A stretch of 64,000 nucleotides of DNA from DASTFY01 sp963813375 (GCA_963813375.1 CAWEYT010000022.1:66871-130870), one strand, 5' to 3'; positions 25,989-34,665 are shown, numbered from the stretch's first letter. Numbers and translations: made by a program. Notes: generated by a model from the sequence alone, not told the origin.

Positions 25989-27263
25989 TCAGCCCGGCCG
26001 GCGTAGGTCCTCGAGACGGCGCTGCAGGAACCGGGCCTCCGGTCCGGTGGGGCTCAGCGCCAGCGCCCGCTCGTAGGCGGCCCGCGCCTCGGCGGGACGG
26101 TCGAGCCGGCGCAGGAGGTCGGCCCTGGTCGAGTGGAGGACGTGCTGGTCCTCGAGCGCTCCTGCCGCGGCCAGCTCGTCGACCAGGGCCAGGCCGACAG
26201 CCGGTCCGTCGGCCATCGCGATCGCCACCGCCCGGTTGAGCGACACCACGGGCGAGGGGGCGATGCGGGAGAGCAGGCCGTAGAGCCCGGCGATGTCGAC
26301 CCAGTCCGTCTCCTCGGCCGACGGCGCGTTGGTGTGGCACGCCGCGATGGCGGCCTCGAGCTGGTACGGCCCGATGCGCCGCTGGCTCAGCGCCCGCTCC
26401 AGCCGCTCGGAGCCGAGCGCGATCTGGCCCCGGTCCCACAGCCCCCGGTCCTGGTCGGCCAGGAGCACCAGCTCGCCCGCGGCGTCCAGGCGAGCCGCGC
26501 GCCGGGCGTCGTGCAGCAGCATGAGGGCCACGAGCCCGTCGACCTCGGGTTCGCCCGGCACGAGGTCACCCAGCACCCGGGCCAGGCGAATCGCCTCGGC
26601 ACACAGATCGTGGCGGATCAGCTGGTCGCCGGCCGAGGCCCGGTAGCCCTCGTTGAACACGAGGTAGAGCACGTGGAGCACGGCATCGAGTCGCTCGGCG
26701 CGCTGCGCCGCCGCCGGGACGGCGAAGGGGATGCCGGCGGCGAGGATCTTGCGCTTGGCCCGCACCAGCCGCTGGGCCATCGTCGCCTCGGGCACGAGGA
26801 AGGCGCGAGCGATCTCGGCGGTCGTCAGCCCTCCCGACGTGCGCAGGGTGAGCGCCACCTGGGCCTCCGGCGAGAGGGCCGGATGGCAGCAGGTGAAGAT
26901 CAGGCGGAGCTGGTCATCAGCGATGGCGTCCATGTCGAGCGCTTCCACGACGTCGGCCGGATCCGGCGGAGCCTGGTGCACCGGGACCTCGCGACGGATG
27001 GCGGCTTCCTCCTTCGGGCCACGTCGGGCCTCCCGCCGAGTCCGGTCGAGGGCCCGACGGCGGGCGACGGTCAGGAGCCAGGCGACCGGGTTGTCCGGCT
27101 CGCCATCACGGGGCCACCGCTCGAGCGCGACGACGATGGCCTCCTGCAGCGCGTCCTCGGCGGCGTCGAAGTCGCGCAGCATCCGGATGAGCGGCCCGAG
27201 GACCTGCCCGGCGTGAGCGCGGTACAGGCCCGCGAGCCGCTCGTCCGGGAGGGGGGCTGTCAC
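25989..27263 (-). CDS. ECF RNA polymerase sigma factor with C-terminal extension (ECF42-like)
   Basis: Extracytoplasmic-function sigma factor of 424 residues, intact. Region 2 reads FDAAEDALQEAIVVALERWP and NPVAWLLTVARRRALDRTRR; region 4 is LTLRTSGGLTTAEIARAFLV followed by PEATMAQRLVRAKRKI. A large C-terminal extension (from about residue 190) carries LYLVFNEGYRASAG and TPR-like helices (LEDQHVLHSTRADLLRRLDR, ARAAYERALALSPTG). Sigma factors of this form lack an anti-sigma factor and are regulated through the extension. GTG 27263 overlaps the stop of the DGPF gene (GTGA), the partner typical of the ECF42 group. Confidence 0.9.
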   Translation of the reverse strand: MTAPLPDERLAGLYRAHAGQVLGPLIRMLRDFDAAEDALQEAIVVALERWPRDGEPDNPVAWLLTVARRRALDRTRREARRGPKEEAAIRREVPVHQAPPDPADVVEALDMDAIADDQLRLIFTCCHPALSPEAQVALTLRTSGGLTTAEIARAFLVPEATMAQRLVRAKRKILAAGIPFAVPAAAQRAERLDAVLHVLYLVFNEGYRASAGDQLIRHDLCAEAIRLARVLGDLVPGEPEVDGLVALMLLHDARRAARLDAAGELVLLADQDRGLWDRGQIALGSERLERALSQRRIGPYQLEAAIAACHTNAPSAEETDWVDIAGLYGLLSRIAPSPVVSLNRAVAIAMADGPAVGLALVDELAAAGALEDQHVLHSTRADLLRRLDRPAEARAAYERALALSPTGPEARFLQRRLEDLRRPG

Positions 27264-27634
27264 CCAGGCCCGGAACCCATGTCCGTGCCCAGCTCCATGA
27301 CGGGCCGCACCTCGACCGAGCCGCCGTGGGCACCCGGGATGCGGGCGGCCAGCTCGATCGCGCGGTCGAGGTCCTTGCACTCGACGAGGTAGTACCCGCC
27401 GAGGACCTCCTTGGTCTCCGCGAACGGGCCGTCGGTCGAGGCCGTCCTGCCACCCCGGACGCGCACGGTCGTGGCGGTCTCCACGCCCTGCAGCGGCTCG
27501 CCGCTGAGCAGCTCGCCGCTCTCCACGATGCTCTGGGTGAAGGTGTAGTAGTCGGCCATGATCTTCTGGCCCTCTTCGGGGGTCATCGACTCCGCGAGCG
27601 TGGGATCGCCGTAGATGAGGAGCATGTAGCGCAT
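27260..27634 (-). CDS. YCII-related DGPF-domain protein
   Basis: Protein of 124 residues with the dimeric YCII fold. It begins MRYMLLIYGDPTLAESMTPE, has GELLSGEPLQGVETATTVRV and the diagnostic TDGPFAETKEVLGGYYLVEC (DGPF signature), then AIELAARIPGAHGGSVEVRP. Family members are genetically linked to ECF sigma factors and probably influence their activity, though the mechanism is unsettled. GGAAGGA lies 8-9 bases before ATG 27634 but directly touches ATG 27643, so 27634 is preferred. It is co-transcribed with the downstream sigma factor. Confidence 0.9.
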   Translation of the reverse strand: MRYMLLIYGDPTLAESMTPEEGQKIMADYYTFTQSIVESGELLSGEPLQGVETATTVRVRGGRTASTDGPFAETKEVLGGYYLVECKDLDRAIELAARIPGAHGGSVEVRPVMELGTDMGSGPG

Positions 27635-27722
27635 CAGGTGCATTCCTTCCTTGTCGGTGGACGGTTCGTCCCTCAGACGACGAACGGGGCGGTCGCCGAT
27701 CGACAGCTCGTCGCCGATCCGC

Positions 27723-28037
27723 TCAGATCAGGTCGTGGGCGCTGGGGCCGTCCCACAGGTCGATGTCGGGGGGAGCGCTCAGCAGGCCGCGGCAGGACTC
27801 CGCCATCTCCACCATCGCCGATGAGTCGAAGTGGGCCCGCTGCGCTTCGGGACTGTCCCACTTCTGGATCAGGAGGTAGCGACCCGGCGTGGTCACGGAG
27901 GCGCAAAGGTCGATGTTGCGACAGGCCGGTTCCATGCGTGTCAGCACGACGTACTTCGACAGCGCTCCGAGCAGCGGAGCCGGGTCAGCGGCATCGAAGC
28001 GCATGGTGACGATCGTGAGCTCGACGTCGTCTGGCAT
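27723..28037 (-). CDS. Antibiotic biosynthesis monooxygenase-like (ABM) protein
   Basis: Small protein of 104 residues with the ABM ferredoxin-like fold: ELTIVTMRFDAADPAPLLGA, RMEPACRNIDLCASVTTPGR followed by YLLIQKWDSPEAQRAHFDSS, and MVEMAESCRGLLSAPPDIDL. The pattern of a hydrophobic strand, E-P-x-C, and the QKWDSPEAQRAHF segment is usual in ABM/YgiN-like quinol or heme-degrading monooxygenases. Cofactor-less oxygenase activity is known for some members; a role here is not established. ATG 28037 chosen, since the frame upstream is not coding in appearance. Confidence 0.8.
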   Translation of the reverse strand: MPDDVELTIVTMRFDAADPAPLLGALSKYVVLTRMEPACRNIDLCASVTTPGRYLLIQKWDSPEAQRAHFDSSAMVEMAESCRGLLSAPPDIDLWDGPSAHDLI

Positions 28038-28216
28038 GACGGCGATGCTGCCACGCTGGGGAGGAGCCCGTGACGGGGCTCGCCCAGCGGAGGCGCGGTC
28101 ACGCTCCGCAGATGGACCGTGGAGGGGGTTGACCGCACCGGTATCGTGAAGCCGTCCCAATCCCTTGACCCGCCGGCCGGTGCCCGGATCCCGGCCGCCC
28201 TTGCGAGGAGCACGTC

Positions 28217-29155
28217 TTGGCCAAGGAGCGCGTCGAGCGAGATGAAGAAGATCTCGTTCGCCTCTACCTGACCGATATCGGTCAGTACCCGCTGTTGACC
28301 AAAGATGACGAAGTCCGCCTGGCCAAGGCCATCGAGTTCGGCAAGACCGCGGCCGAGGAGATGGCGCGAGGCGGCAAGGACGTCACGGCCGCGCGCAAGC
28401 GCGAGCTGCGGCGGACCGCGCGCGAAGGCGAAGACGCCGAGCGCACCTTCGTCCAGTCGAACCTGCGGCTCGTCGTGTCGATCGCCAAGAAGTACCAGGC
28501 CTCCGGGCTCCCGCTGCTGGACCTCATCCAGGAGGGGAACCTCGGCCTCATGCACGCCGTCGAGAAGTTCGACTGGCGCAAGGGCTTCAAGTTCTCCACG
28601 TACGCCACGTGGTGGATCCGCCAGGCCATCACCCGCGGCATCGCCAACACCGGGCGCACCATCCGCCTGCCCGTGCACGCCGGCGACACACTGGCCCGGC
28701 TGCAGAAGGCCCGCGCCCGCCTGGAGCTGAAGTACGGCCGGCCGGCCACGCTGGCCGAGCTGGCGGCCGAGGTCGAGATGCCCGAGGACAAGGTCACCGA
28801 GGCGCTCCGCTTCGCCGCCGAGCCGCTCTCGCTGTCCGAGCCCCTTCGCGAGGACGGCGACGCCGAGCTCGGCGACGTGGTCGAGGACCGCTCCGCCGAA
28901 TCCCCGTTCGAGGTGGCGGCCACGGCCCTGCTGCCCGACGAGATCAACCGCCTGCTCGCCCCGCTGGACGAGCGCGAGCGGGAGATCCTGAAGCTGCGCT
29001 TCGGGCTCGATCGCGGTGAGCCGCGCACCTTGGAAGAGGTCGGGGAGCACTTCAACCTGACCCGTGAGCGCATCCGCCAGATCGAGGCCCGCGCCATGTC
29101 CAAGCTGCGTCACCCCTCGAGCGACACCGGCGCTCGCGACCTGCTGGCCGTCTGA
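28217..29155 (+). CDS. RNA polymerase sigma factor, sigma-70 group 1/2 (RpoD/SigB-like)
   Basis: Sigma factor of 312 residues, intact. Region 1.2 is DLVRLYLTDIGQYPLLTKDD, region 2 is LRLVVSIAKKYQASGLPLLD followed by LIQEGNLGLMHAVEKFDWRK and FSTYATWWIRQAITRGI, region 3 begins IRLPVHAGDTLARLQKAR, and region 4.2 is LEEVGEHFNLTRERIRQIEA. The -10 and -35 recognition helices are those of housekeeping-type factors. The short N-terminus (no long region 1.1) suggests a group 2 factor. TTG start at 28217 with GAGGAG at 28205-28210. It may be the principal or an alternative primary-like factor. Confidence 0.92.
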   Translation: MAKERVERDEEDLVRLYLTDIGQYPLLTKDDEVRLAKAIEFGKTAAEEMARGGKDVTAARKRELRRTAREGEDAERTFVQSNLRLVVSIAKKYQASGLPLLDLIQEGNLGLMHAVEKFDWRKGFKFSTYATWWIRQAITRGIANTGRTIRLPVHAGDTLARLQKARARLELKYGRPATLAELAAEVEMPEDKVTEALRFAAEPLSLSEPLREDGDAELGDVVEDRSAESPFEVAATALLPDEINRLLAPLDEREREILKLRFGLDRGEPRTLEEVGEHFNLTRERIRQIEARAMSKLRHPSSDTGARDLLAV

Positions 29156-29178
29156 TCGGGCCGTCCCCGGACGGCGCC

Positions 29179-30729
29179 ATGACCGCAGAGGCTGGCCCGG
29201 GGCGGGTCGCCGAGCTCACGGTCGCGCTCTCGCTGGCCACCGATCTCGGTACGGGTCAGCCGATGGAGCACGGTCTGCGGACGTGCTGGCTGTCGCTGGC
29301 CGTGGCACGCGCCCTCGGTCTGGACGACGAAGATCGATCGTGCGTGTACTACGTCGCGCTGCTGCGGTTCGTGGGCTGCACGGCGGACGCGTCGGAGATC
29401 GCCGCGCTGGCGGGCGGCGACGACGTGGCGCTCAACGCCGCGATGGCGCCCGCGTTGATGGCCCAACCGGGTGAAGGCCTGCGCCACTTCGTGCGCCATC
29501 TGGCTGACGACCAGCCGGTGCCTCGCCGCGTCGGGTTGGTTGCCCGCGCGCTCACCGACACCGGCCTCGAGGCACGCAGCGCTGCGGCTCACTGCGAGGT
29601 GGCGGCCCGGTTGGCCCGACGGCTCGGGCTGGATGATGCCGTCTGCGACTCACTGGCCCACGCCTTCGAACGGTGGGACGGCAGGGGCCATCCGGCAGGC
29701 CTGGCCGGCGACGAGGTGCCGGTGGCCGTGCGGATCGTCGCCGCCGCCCGCGACGCCGAGCTGTTCGCCCGCGCCGGGTGGCCGGCCGCCGTCGAGGTGC
29801 TGTCGCGCCGGCGCGGCCACGGTTACGACCCCGCGGTGGTCGATGCGCTGGTGGACGAAGGCCAGGGCTGGCTGGCCGAGCTCGGCGACGATCCGTGTGC
29901 GCAGGTGCTCGACGCGGAGCCGGCGCCGACACGCACGATCGGGGCCGACCGACTCGACGCGGCGCTGAGCGCCATCGCCGACTTCTCCGACCTCAAGTCA
30001 CCGTGGTTCCGCGGGCACTCGGCCGGCGTTGCCCACCTCACCGCCGCCGCTGCTGAAGCCGCCGGTCTGCCACCGGCCGAGGGGGCGACGTTGGGCCGGG
30101 CGGCGCTGGTGCACGACGTCGGCCAGGTCGGGATCCCGAGCGGGGTCTGGGATCGCCCGGCCGCGCTGACCACCGAGCAGTGGGAACGCGTCCGGCTGCA
30201 CCCGTACCTGAGCGAACGCGTCCTCGGTCGCTGCGCGTCCACGGCCCCGTTCGCGGTCCTGGCCGGCCATCACCACGAGCGCGCCGACAGTTCCGGCTAC
30301 CACCGCGGCCTCGGCGGTGACCGCCTCGACATCGGTGTGCGGCTGCTCGCGGCAGCCGACGCGTACCACGCCATGACCGAAGCCCGCCCACACCGGCCCG
30401 CACTCCGTCCGGCCGATGCCGCCGCGCAGCTCCGCGACGAGGTCGACGCCGGGCGCTTCGGGCGCGTCGAGGTGGATGCCGTCCTCGCCGCGGCCGGTCA
30501 CGCCGGCACCTCGGCGCGGACCGAGCATCCCGCTGGGCTCACGACCCGCGAGGTCGAGGTGTTGCGGCTCATCGCCCGCGGCCACGCGAACAAGCAGGTG
30601 GCGCGCGAGCTCGGGATCACGCCGAAGACGGTCGGCCACCACGTCGAGCACATCTACGCCAAGGCCGGCGTCACGACCCGGGCGGGGGCGACGCTCTTCG
30701 CCATGGAAAACGGGCTGCTCGCACGCTGA
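29179..30729 (+). CDS. Tandem HD-GYP-like domains fused to a LuxR-type DNA-binding domain
   Basis: Protein of 516 residues, intact. The N-terminal half is a degenerate HD/GYP copy (HAFERWDGRGHPAGLAGDEV). The second half is a fuller copy: RGHSAGVAHLTAAAA, AALVHDVGQVGIPSGVWDRP (HD), LHPYLSERVL, LAGHHHERADSSGYHRGLGG (GYH in place of GYP) and LLAAADAYHAMTEARPHRPA. A LuxR/GerE helix-turn-helix follows: LTTREVEVLRLIARGHANKQ and ELGITPKTVGHHVEHIYAKA. HD-GYP domains hydrolyse cyclic-di-nucleotides, so this may couple nucleotide degradation or sensing to transcription. Located 23 bases after the sigma factor gene. Confidence 0.88.
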   Translation: MTAEAGPGRVAELTVALSLATDLGTGQPMEHGLRTCWLSLAVARALGLDDEDRSCVYYVALLRFVGCTADASEIAALAGGDDVALNAAMAPALMAQPGEGLRHFVRHLADDQPVPRRVGLVARALTDTGLEARSAAAHCEVAARLARRLGLDDAVCDSLAHAFERWDGRGHPAGLAGDEVPVAVRIVAAARDAELFARAGWPAAVEVLSRRRGHGYDPAVVDALVDEGQGWLAELGDDPCAQVLDAEPAPTRTIGADRLDAALSAIADFSDLKSPWFRGHSAGVAHLTAAAAEAAGLPPAEGATLGRAALVHDVGQVGIPSGVWDRPAALTTEQWERVRLHPYLSERVLGRCASTAPFAVLAGHHHERADSSGYHRGLGGDRLDIGVRLLAAADAYHAMTEARPHRPALRPADAAAQLRDEVDAGRFGRVEVDAVLAAAGHAGTSARTEHPAGLTTREVEVLRLIARGHANKQVARELGITPKTVGHHVEHIYAKAGVTTRAGATLFAMENGLLAR

Positions 30730-30850
30730 CCGCCCGGCCTGTGACGACAATGGGGTGAACACCCGATTGCCGGGGCGACCATCCACGCTCATCATCGTGG
30801 TGCGGATCGGTCCGTCCGGCCAGCGCCGGCCGCCGCAGAGGAGGCCGACG

Positions 30851-31666
30851 ATGAACACGAAGCCCGAGACGGCGAAGGTACGCTTCGACGTCCGCTCGAC
30901 GGACGGCACATCGATCGCCGTCTGGACGGAGGGTCGGGGCCGAGCGCTCGTGCTGGTACACGGCTCGATCGCCGATCACACGACGTTCGAGCCGCTCGTG
31001 GCGGTCCTGCGCGATCGGTTCACCACCTTCTCGTTGGACCGGCGGGGCTTCGGGGCGAGCGGTGACGCTCCCGGGTACACCATCGAACGGGACTTCGAGG
31101 ACGCCGCCGCCGTGGTCGACGAGGTGGCAGCGCGCACGGGTGGGCCGGTCGTGCTGTGGGGTCACTCCTACGGCGCCAACTGCGCGATGGGCGCCGCCGC
31201 CTTGACCCGGAACGTCTCCCACCTCGTGCTCTACGAACCGAGCCTCGGCCTTCCCTACCCGCCTGGCGCCATCGAGCGCATCGAGGCGGCCCTGGCTGGC
31301 GGCGACCCCGACACCGCCATCGCCATCGTGCTCGTGGAGCTCCTCGAGCTGACCGACGAGGAGATGGACGGCTACCGCGCCAGCCCGCTGTGGCCCACGC
31401 GTCTGGCGGCCGCCGGCACGATCCCGCGGGAGTGCCGAGCCGAGGAGGACTGGGTGTTCGAGCCGGGGCAGTTCGACGGGATCGGTGCGGCGACGCTCTT
31501 CCTGACCGGATCCGAGAGCGTGCCCGACGTGAAGGAGGCGACCGCGCAGGCTGCGCGGGCCATCCCCGGCGCCGAGGTCCAGGTCCTGGAGGGCCACGAG
31601 CACTTCGCCCACAAGACGGATCCCGCCCTGGTCGCGGACGTCATCGGCCGGTTCCTGTCGCGCTGA
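30851..31666 (+). CDS. Alpha/beta hydrolase
   Basis: Soluble hydrolase of 271 residues, intact. Oxyanion motif LVLVHGSIADHTTFEPLV, acidic-loop region FSLDRRGFGASGDAPGYTIE, nucleophile elbow GPVVLWGHSYGANCAMGAAA (G-H-S-Y-G, serine nucleophile), acid in ATLFLTGSESVPDVKEA and the histidine LEGHEHFAHKTDPALVA. It resembles esterase/peroxidase-type hydrolases with unspecified substrate. ATG 30851 selected; AGGAGGC at 30839-30845 acts as ribosome site. It is convergent with the FAD dehydrogenase gene, with a palindrome between them. Confidence 0.85.
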   Translation: MNTKPETAKVRFDVRSTDGTSIAVWTEGRGRALVLVHGSIADHTTFEPLVAVLRDRFTTFSLDRRGFGASGDAPGYTIERDFEDAAAVVDEVAARTGGPVVLWGHSYGANCAMGAAALTRNVSHLVLYEPSLGLPYPPGAIERIEAALAGGDPDTAIAIVLVELLELTDEEMDGYRASPLWPTRLAAAGTIPRECRAEEDWVFEPGQFDGIGAATLFLTGSESVPDVKEATAQAARAIPGAEVQVLEGHEHFAHKTDPALVADVIGRFLSR

Positions 31667-31681
31667 CGGCGGCGCCCCCGT

Positions 31682-31734
31682 CCGTTCATGGCCGACGTCA
31701 CCGGAACGCTCGCGGCCAGATCGGCCATGAACGG
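31682..31734. terminator. Palindrome between convergent genes, possible bidirectional terminator
   Basis: Perfect 14-base arms CCGTTCATGGCCGA (31682-31695) and TCGGCCATGAACGG (31721-31734) separated by 25 bases. It sits 15 bases after one stop and 8 bases before the opposite stop. No T-run follows on either strand, so termination is inferred from position only. Confidence 0.5.
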
Positions 31735-31742
31735 TCGCGGCG

Positions 31743-33209
31743 TCATGACGGGAGCCGCGAGCTCTCCGGCTCCGTCTCGCCGGGAGCGCCCACGGCGTGC
31801 CGCGCCGCCGAGGCACCGGCGATCCGGCCGAAGACGGTGATGTTGGCGTACGAGTTCCCGCTCCCGACGTACTGAGCCCCGACCACACCGCCGGTGCACT
31901 CGCCCGCGGCGTAGAGACCCGGGGATGGGATTGCTGCCCGGTCGAGAACCCGGGCGTCGCGGTCGATGCGCAGGCCGTACGCGGTGAAGCACACGGTCGC
32001 CGGGCGGATCTCCACTCCGTAGAACGGTGACGTGGCGATGGGCTCGAGGAACTTCGCGTCCTTGGCGAACTCGTCGTCCTCGTGGGCGGCGACACCGCGG
32101 TTGTAGCGGGCGATGGTCCCGGCGAACTCGCGTACCGGCAGCCCGAGCGACTCCGCCAGCCCATCGATCGTCTCGGCCGTGTGGACGCGACCCTCGCGCA
32201 CCATCTGGTCGACGATGTCCGTTGTCCAATGTGGGCTCTGGCGTTTGCTCGAGCCGGGGATGGCCTGCTTGTAGCGGGCGATGCCGGCGTCGGTCGCCGC
32301 TTCCAGCGTGGCCCGGTCGCAGATGGCGAATGCCCGGTCCCCCTGCTGCCGGATGAGGTTGTCCATGATCCCGTACGGCGCGGTCTCGTCGCCGAAGCGG
32401 CGACCGTCGGCGTTGACCAGGATCAGCCACCCGGGCAGGTACGCCTCGTAGATGGGCGCGAAGCCGGCGTGCAGCAACCGCAACCCGCGGTCGTGACCGA
32501 TCGTCTGCGCCTCGACCTGGGCGCCGAGGTCGAGCGCGTCGCCACGGGAGCCTTCGGCGCCGATGTACCAGGCCGATCCCGTCGCCGCGGCCGAGGGGAA
32601 GTGGGCCGCCAGCTTGGCGGCGTCGTTGCCGAAGCCACCTGCCGCCAGCACGACGGCGCCGGCCGTGATCTCGTCATCGCCGACGGCGACGCCGGTGACC
32701 GAGCCGTCGGTCGCCGTCAGCAGGCGGTCGACCCGCTGGCCGAGCGCGATGTCGATGTCGTGCTCGCGGCAGTGCCGGTGGAGGACGTCGACGACGCCCT
32801 GCCCTCGCCCGATGGGCACGTGGACGCGCGGGATGCGCTCGTCACCGCCGTAGACGAGCTGGGGGTAGTACTCGACGCCAAGGTCCCCCAACCACTCGAC
32901 GGTCGGGCCGACGAGCTCCGTGAACCGACGGACGACGGCGGTGTCGACGTCCCAACGGTTGAGTTGGAGGTAGTCGTGGAACAGGGACTCGGCATCGTCT
33001 TCGATGCCCAGGGCGCGCTGGTACCGCGTGCCGGCGCCCATGATGAGCCCACCCGACAGGCGCGACGACCCTCCGACGACACCCTCGCTCTCCGCGACCA
33101 GGACACGTCGGGCGCCCGCCTCGCACGCCGTCAGCGCGGCCGAGAGACCCGCCGCGCCGGAACCGACCACCAGCACGTCGACGTCGGTCGCTGCTCGGGC
33201 CTCGTCCAT
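31743..33209 (-). CDS. FAD-dependent dehydrogenase (fumarate reductase/ketosteroid dehydrogenase-like flavoprotein)
   Basis: Flavoprotein of 488 residues, intact. FAD loop VLVVGSGAAGLSAALTACEA, the family motif VVGGSSRLSGGLIMGAGT, substrate-domain pieces GVEYYPQLVYGGDERIPRVH, GAVVLAAGGFGNDAAKLA, GIMDNLIRQQGDRAFAICDR and the closing PGLYAAGECTGGVVGAQYVG followed by SGNSYANITVFGRIAG. This is the succinate dehydrogenase/fumarate reductase flavoprotein family, which includes 3-ketosteroid dehydrogenases; the substrate is not deducible. GGAGG at 33215-33219 precedes ATG 33209. Transcribed away from the small Lys-rich protein gene. Confidence 0.88.
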   Translation of the reverse strand: MDEARAATDVDVLVVGSGAAGLSAALTACEAGARRVLVAESEGVVGGSSRLSGGLIMGAGTRYQRALGIEDDAESLFHDYLQLNRWDVDTAVVRRFTELVGPTVEWLGDLGVEYYPQLVYGGDERIPRVHVPIGRGQGVVDVLHRHCREHDIDIALGQRVDRLLTATDGSVTGVAVGDDEITAGAVVLAAGGFGNDAAKLAAHFPSAAATGSAWYIGAEGSRGDALDLGAQVEAQTIGHDRGLRLLHAGFAPIYEAYLPGWLILVNADGRRFGDETAPYGIMDNLIRQQGDRAFAICDRATLEAATDAGIARYKQAIPGSSKRQSPHWTTDIVDQMVREGRVHTAETIDGLAESLGLPVREFAGTIARYNRGVAAHEDDEFAKDAKFLEPIATSPFYGVEIRPATVCFTAYGLRIDRDARVLDRAAIPSPGLYAAGECTGGVVGAQYVGSGNSYANITVFGRIAGASAARHAVGAPGETEPESSRLPS

Positions 33210-33418
33210 GTCAGCCTCCTCGATCGCGCGCCACGGTAACCGTGAGGTCACGGCATCGGCCCATCCTCTGCGCTGTCGAAGGCTCGTGGCGGCTGGCTCC
33301 GGGCCAGCGCCATCCGGCGTCAGGTCAGCGTTGTTCAGAAGCGGCTCAGCAGACGCCTTGAGAAGTTCGGCGCATCCTCAACCGCGAGCATCTGTAGCCG
33401 CCCACCGGCAAGCCGTGA

Positions 33419-33526
33419 TCACACGGCTCGCTTCGGGTCCTGCTTCGCCTTCTTCTCGGCCCGCTTCTCCTTCAGGGTCTTGCCGGACTTCTTCGATTGG
33501 TGTTGGCGTGGCGACTTGTCGGCCAT
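33419..33526 (-). CDS. Small Lys-rich protein (35 aa)
   Basis: Open frame too short for usual gene finding: ATG 33526 to TGA 33419, 35 residues. It starts MADKSPRQHQSKKSGKTLKE and continues KRAEKKAKQDPKRAV, with thirteen lysine or arginine residues in the stretch SKKSGKTLKEKRAEKKAKQ and its end. A purine-rich GGAGATAGG lies upstream. Short proteins of this SKKSGKTLKEKRA pattern are widespread in actinobacteria and probably bind nucleic acid; function unknown. The extreme basic bias makes chance unlikely. Confidence 0.65.
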   Translation of the reverse strand: MADKSPRQHQSKKSGKTLKEKRAEKKAKQDPKRAV

Positions 33527-33612
33527 CTCGTCCTATCTCCCCGGTGGATCGTCGTCTTCCAAGAGGATGTGGGACGACCCTACCGGTTGGCACTCGTGCT
33601 GTTTCTCCGAGT

Positions 33613-34665
33613 TCAAGGCGTCGGGGGCAGCGAGAACACGCGATGTCGCCGACAGCTGACCACTGCCTCGTAGGCCGCGAGGTACTCGTCGGTCATGCGA
33701 TCCAGGCCGAAGTGGGCGACCGAGTGCTGTCGTACCCGTGCCCGGTCGAGTGCTCCGACCGCGGCCACCGCTTCGACGGCCTGCTCCGCGTCGCGGACCA
33801 GGAAGCCGGTGACCCTGTCCTCGACGAGCTCAGGCATGGATCCGCGCCGGTAGGCGACGACGGGCGTGCCGCACGCCATCGCCTCGATGACGCTGTAGCC
33901 GAAGGGCTCGTCGAAGCCGATGAGGTGCAGCAGCGCGATGGCTCCGCCAAGCACGTCCGACCGGAGCTCAGGCCCGACGGCTCCGACGTAGCGCACCCGT
34001 ACACCGTCGATTGCTGGTGCGATGACTTCGTCGTAGTACTGCTGATCTTGGATGATGCCGGCGATGACCAGCGGCAGGCCGGCCCGGCGCGCGACATCGA
34101 TGGCATCCGCGGTTCCCTTGTCGGGATGGATGCGGCCGAAGAACAACAGGTAGCCGTCGGGGCTGTCGTGCAGCTCGAACGCGTCCGGGTCGATGCCGTG
34201 GTGGATGGTGGCCAGGTAGGTGAGTCGCGGATGGCGGTCGGCGTCGCTGATGGCGATGTAGGCGCCGAGGTGGTCGTACTTCTCGTACACGGCCACGATG
34301 GCCGGCGAGGAGAAGCCGTGGATCGTGGTCAGCACGGGTGTGGACACGAGGGCGCTGTAGGTCAACGGCAGGAAGTCGAAGCTGTTGTGGATGAGGTCGA
34401 ACTCTCCGGCGCGCTCGAACAGGGCCGAGATGTGGAGGCATTCGGACACCTTCGGGTTCGCGTCAGGATCCTCCTCCCAGCCGTGCGGCACGACCGAGGA
34501 GAGTCGGCCGGCGGTCCGCGAGTCACCGGACGCGAAGAGGGTGACGTCGACGCCGCGCTCCACCAGGCGTTCGGTGAGCAGCGACGCGAACTGCTCCCAG
34601 GGCCCGTAGTGACGAGGCGGCACCCGCCACGCGATCGGGGCCAGCATGGCGACGCGAAGACCCAC
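33613..34665 (-). CDS. Glycosyltransferase family 4
   Basis: GT-B fold retaining glycosyltransferase of 350 residues, intact. N-terminal acceptor domain: VAMLAPIAWRVPPRHYGPWE and VTLFASGDSRTAGRLSSVVP with FDLIHNSFDFLPLTYS and TTIHGF. C-terminal donor domain: GYLLFFGRIHPDKGTADAID, then EPFGYSVIEAMACGTPVVAY (E-x7-E motif) and SMPELVEDRVTGFLV. The donor is a nucleotide sugar, probably GDP- or UDP-linked. It may make a sugar product used by the nearby GT4/GH130 module. GTG start at 34665. No membrane segment. Confidence 0.88.
   Translation of the reverse strand: MGLRVAMLAPIAWRVPPRHYGPWEQFASLLTERLVERGVDVTLFASGDSRTAGRLSSVVPHGWEEDPDANPKVSECLHISALFERAGEFDLIHNSFDFLPLTYSALVSTPVLTTIHGFSSPAIVAVYEKYDHLGAYIAISDADRHPRLTYLATIHHGIDPDAFELHDSPDGYLLFFGRIHPDKGTADAIDVARRAGLPLVIAGIIQDQQYYDEVIAPAIDGVRVRYVGAVGPELRSDVLGGAIALLHLIGFDEPFGYSVIEAMACGTPVVAYRRGSMPELVEDRVTGFLVRDAEQAVEAVAAVGALDRARVRQHSVAHFGLDRMTDEYLAAYEAVVSCRRHRVFSLPPTP

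Noticed and set aside
28110..28160. TTGACC and TATCGT upstream of the sigma factor as a promoter
   Set aside because: Only about 7 bases separate them, too close for -35/-10.
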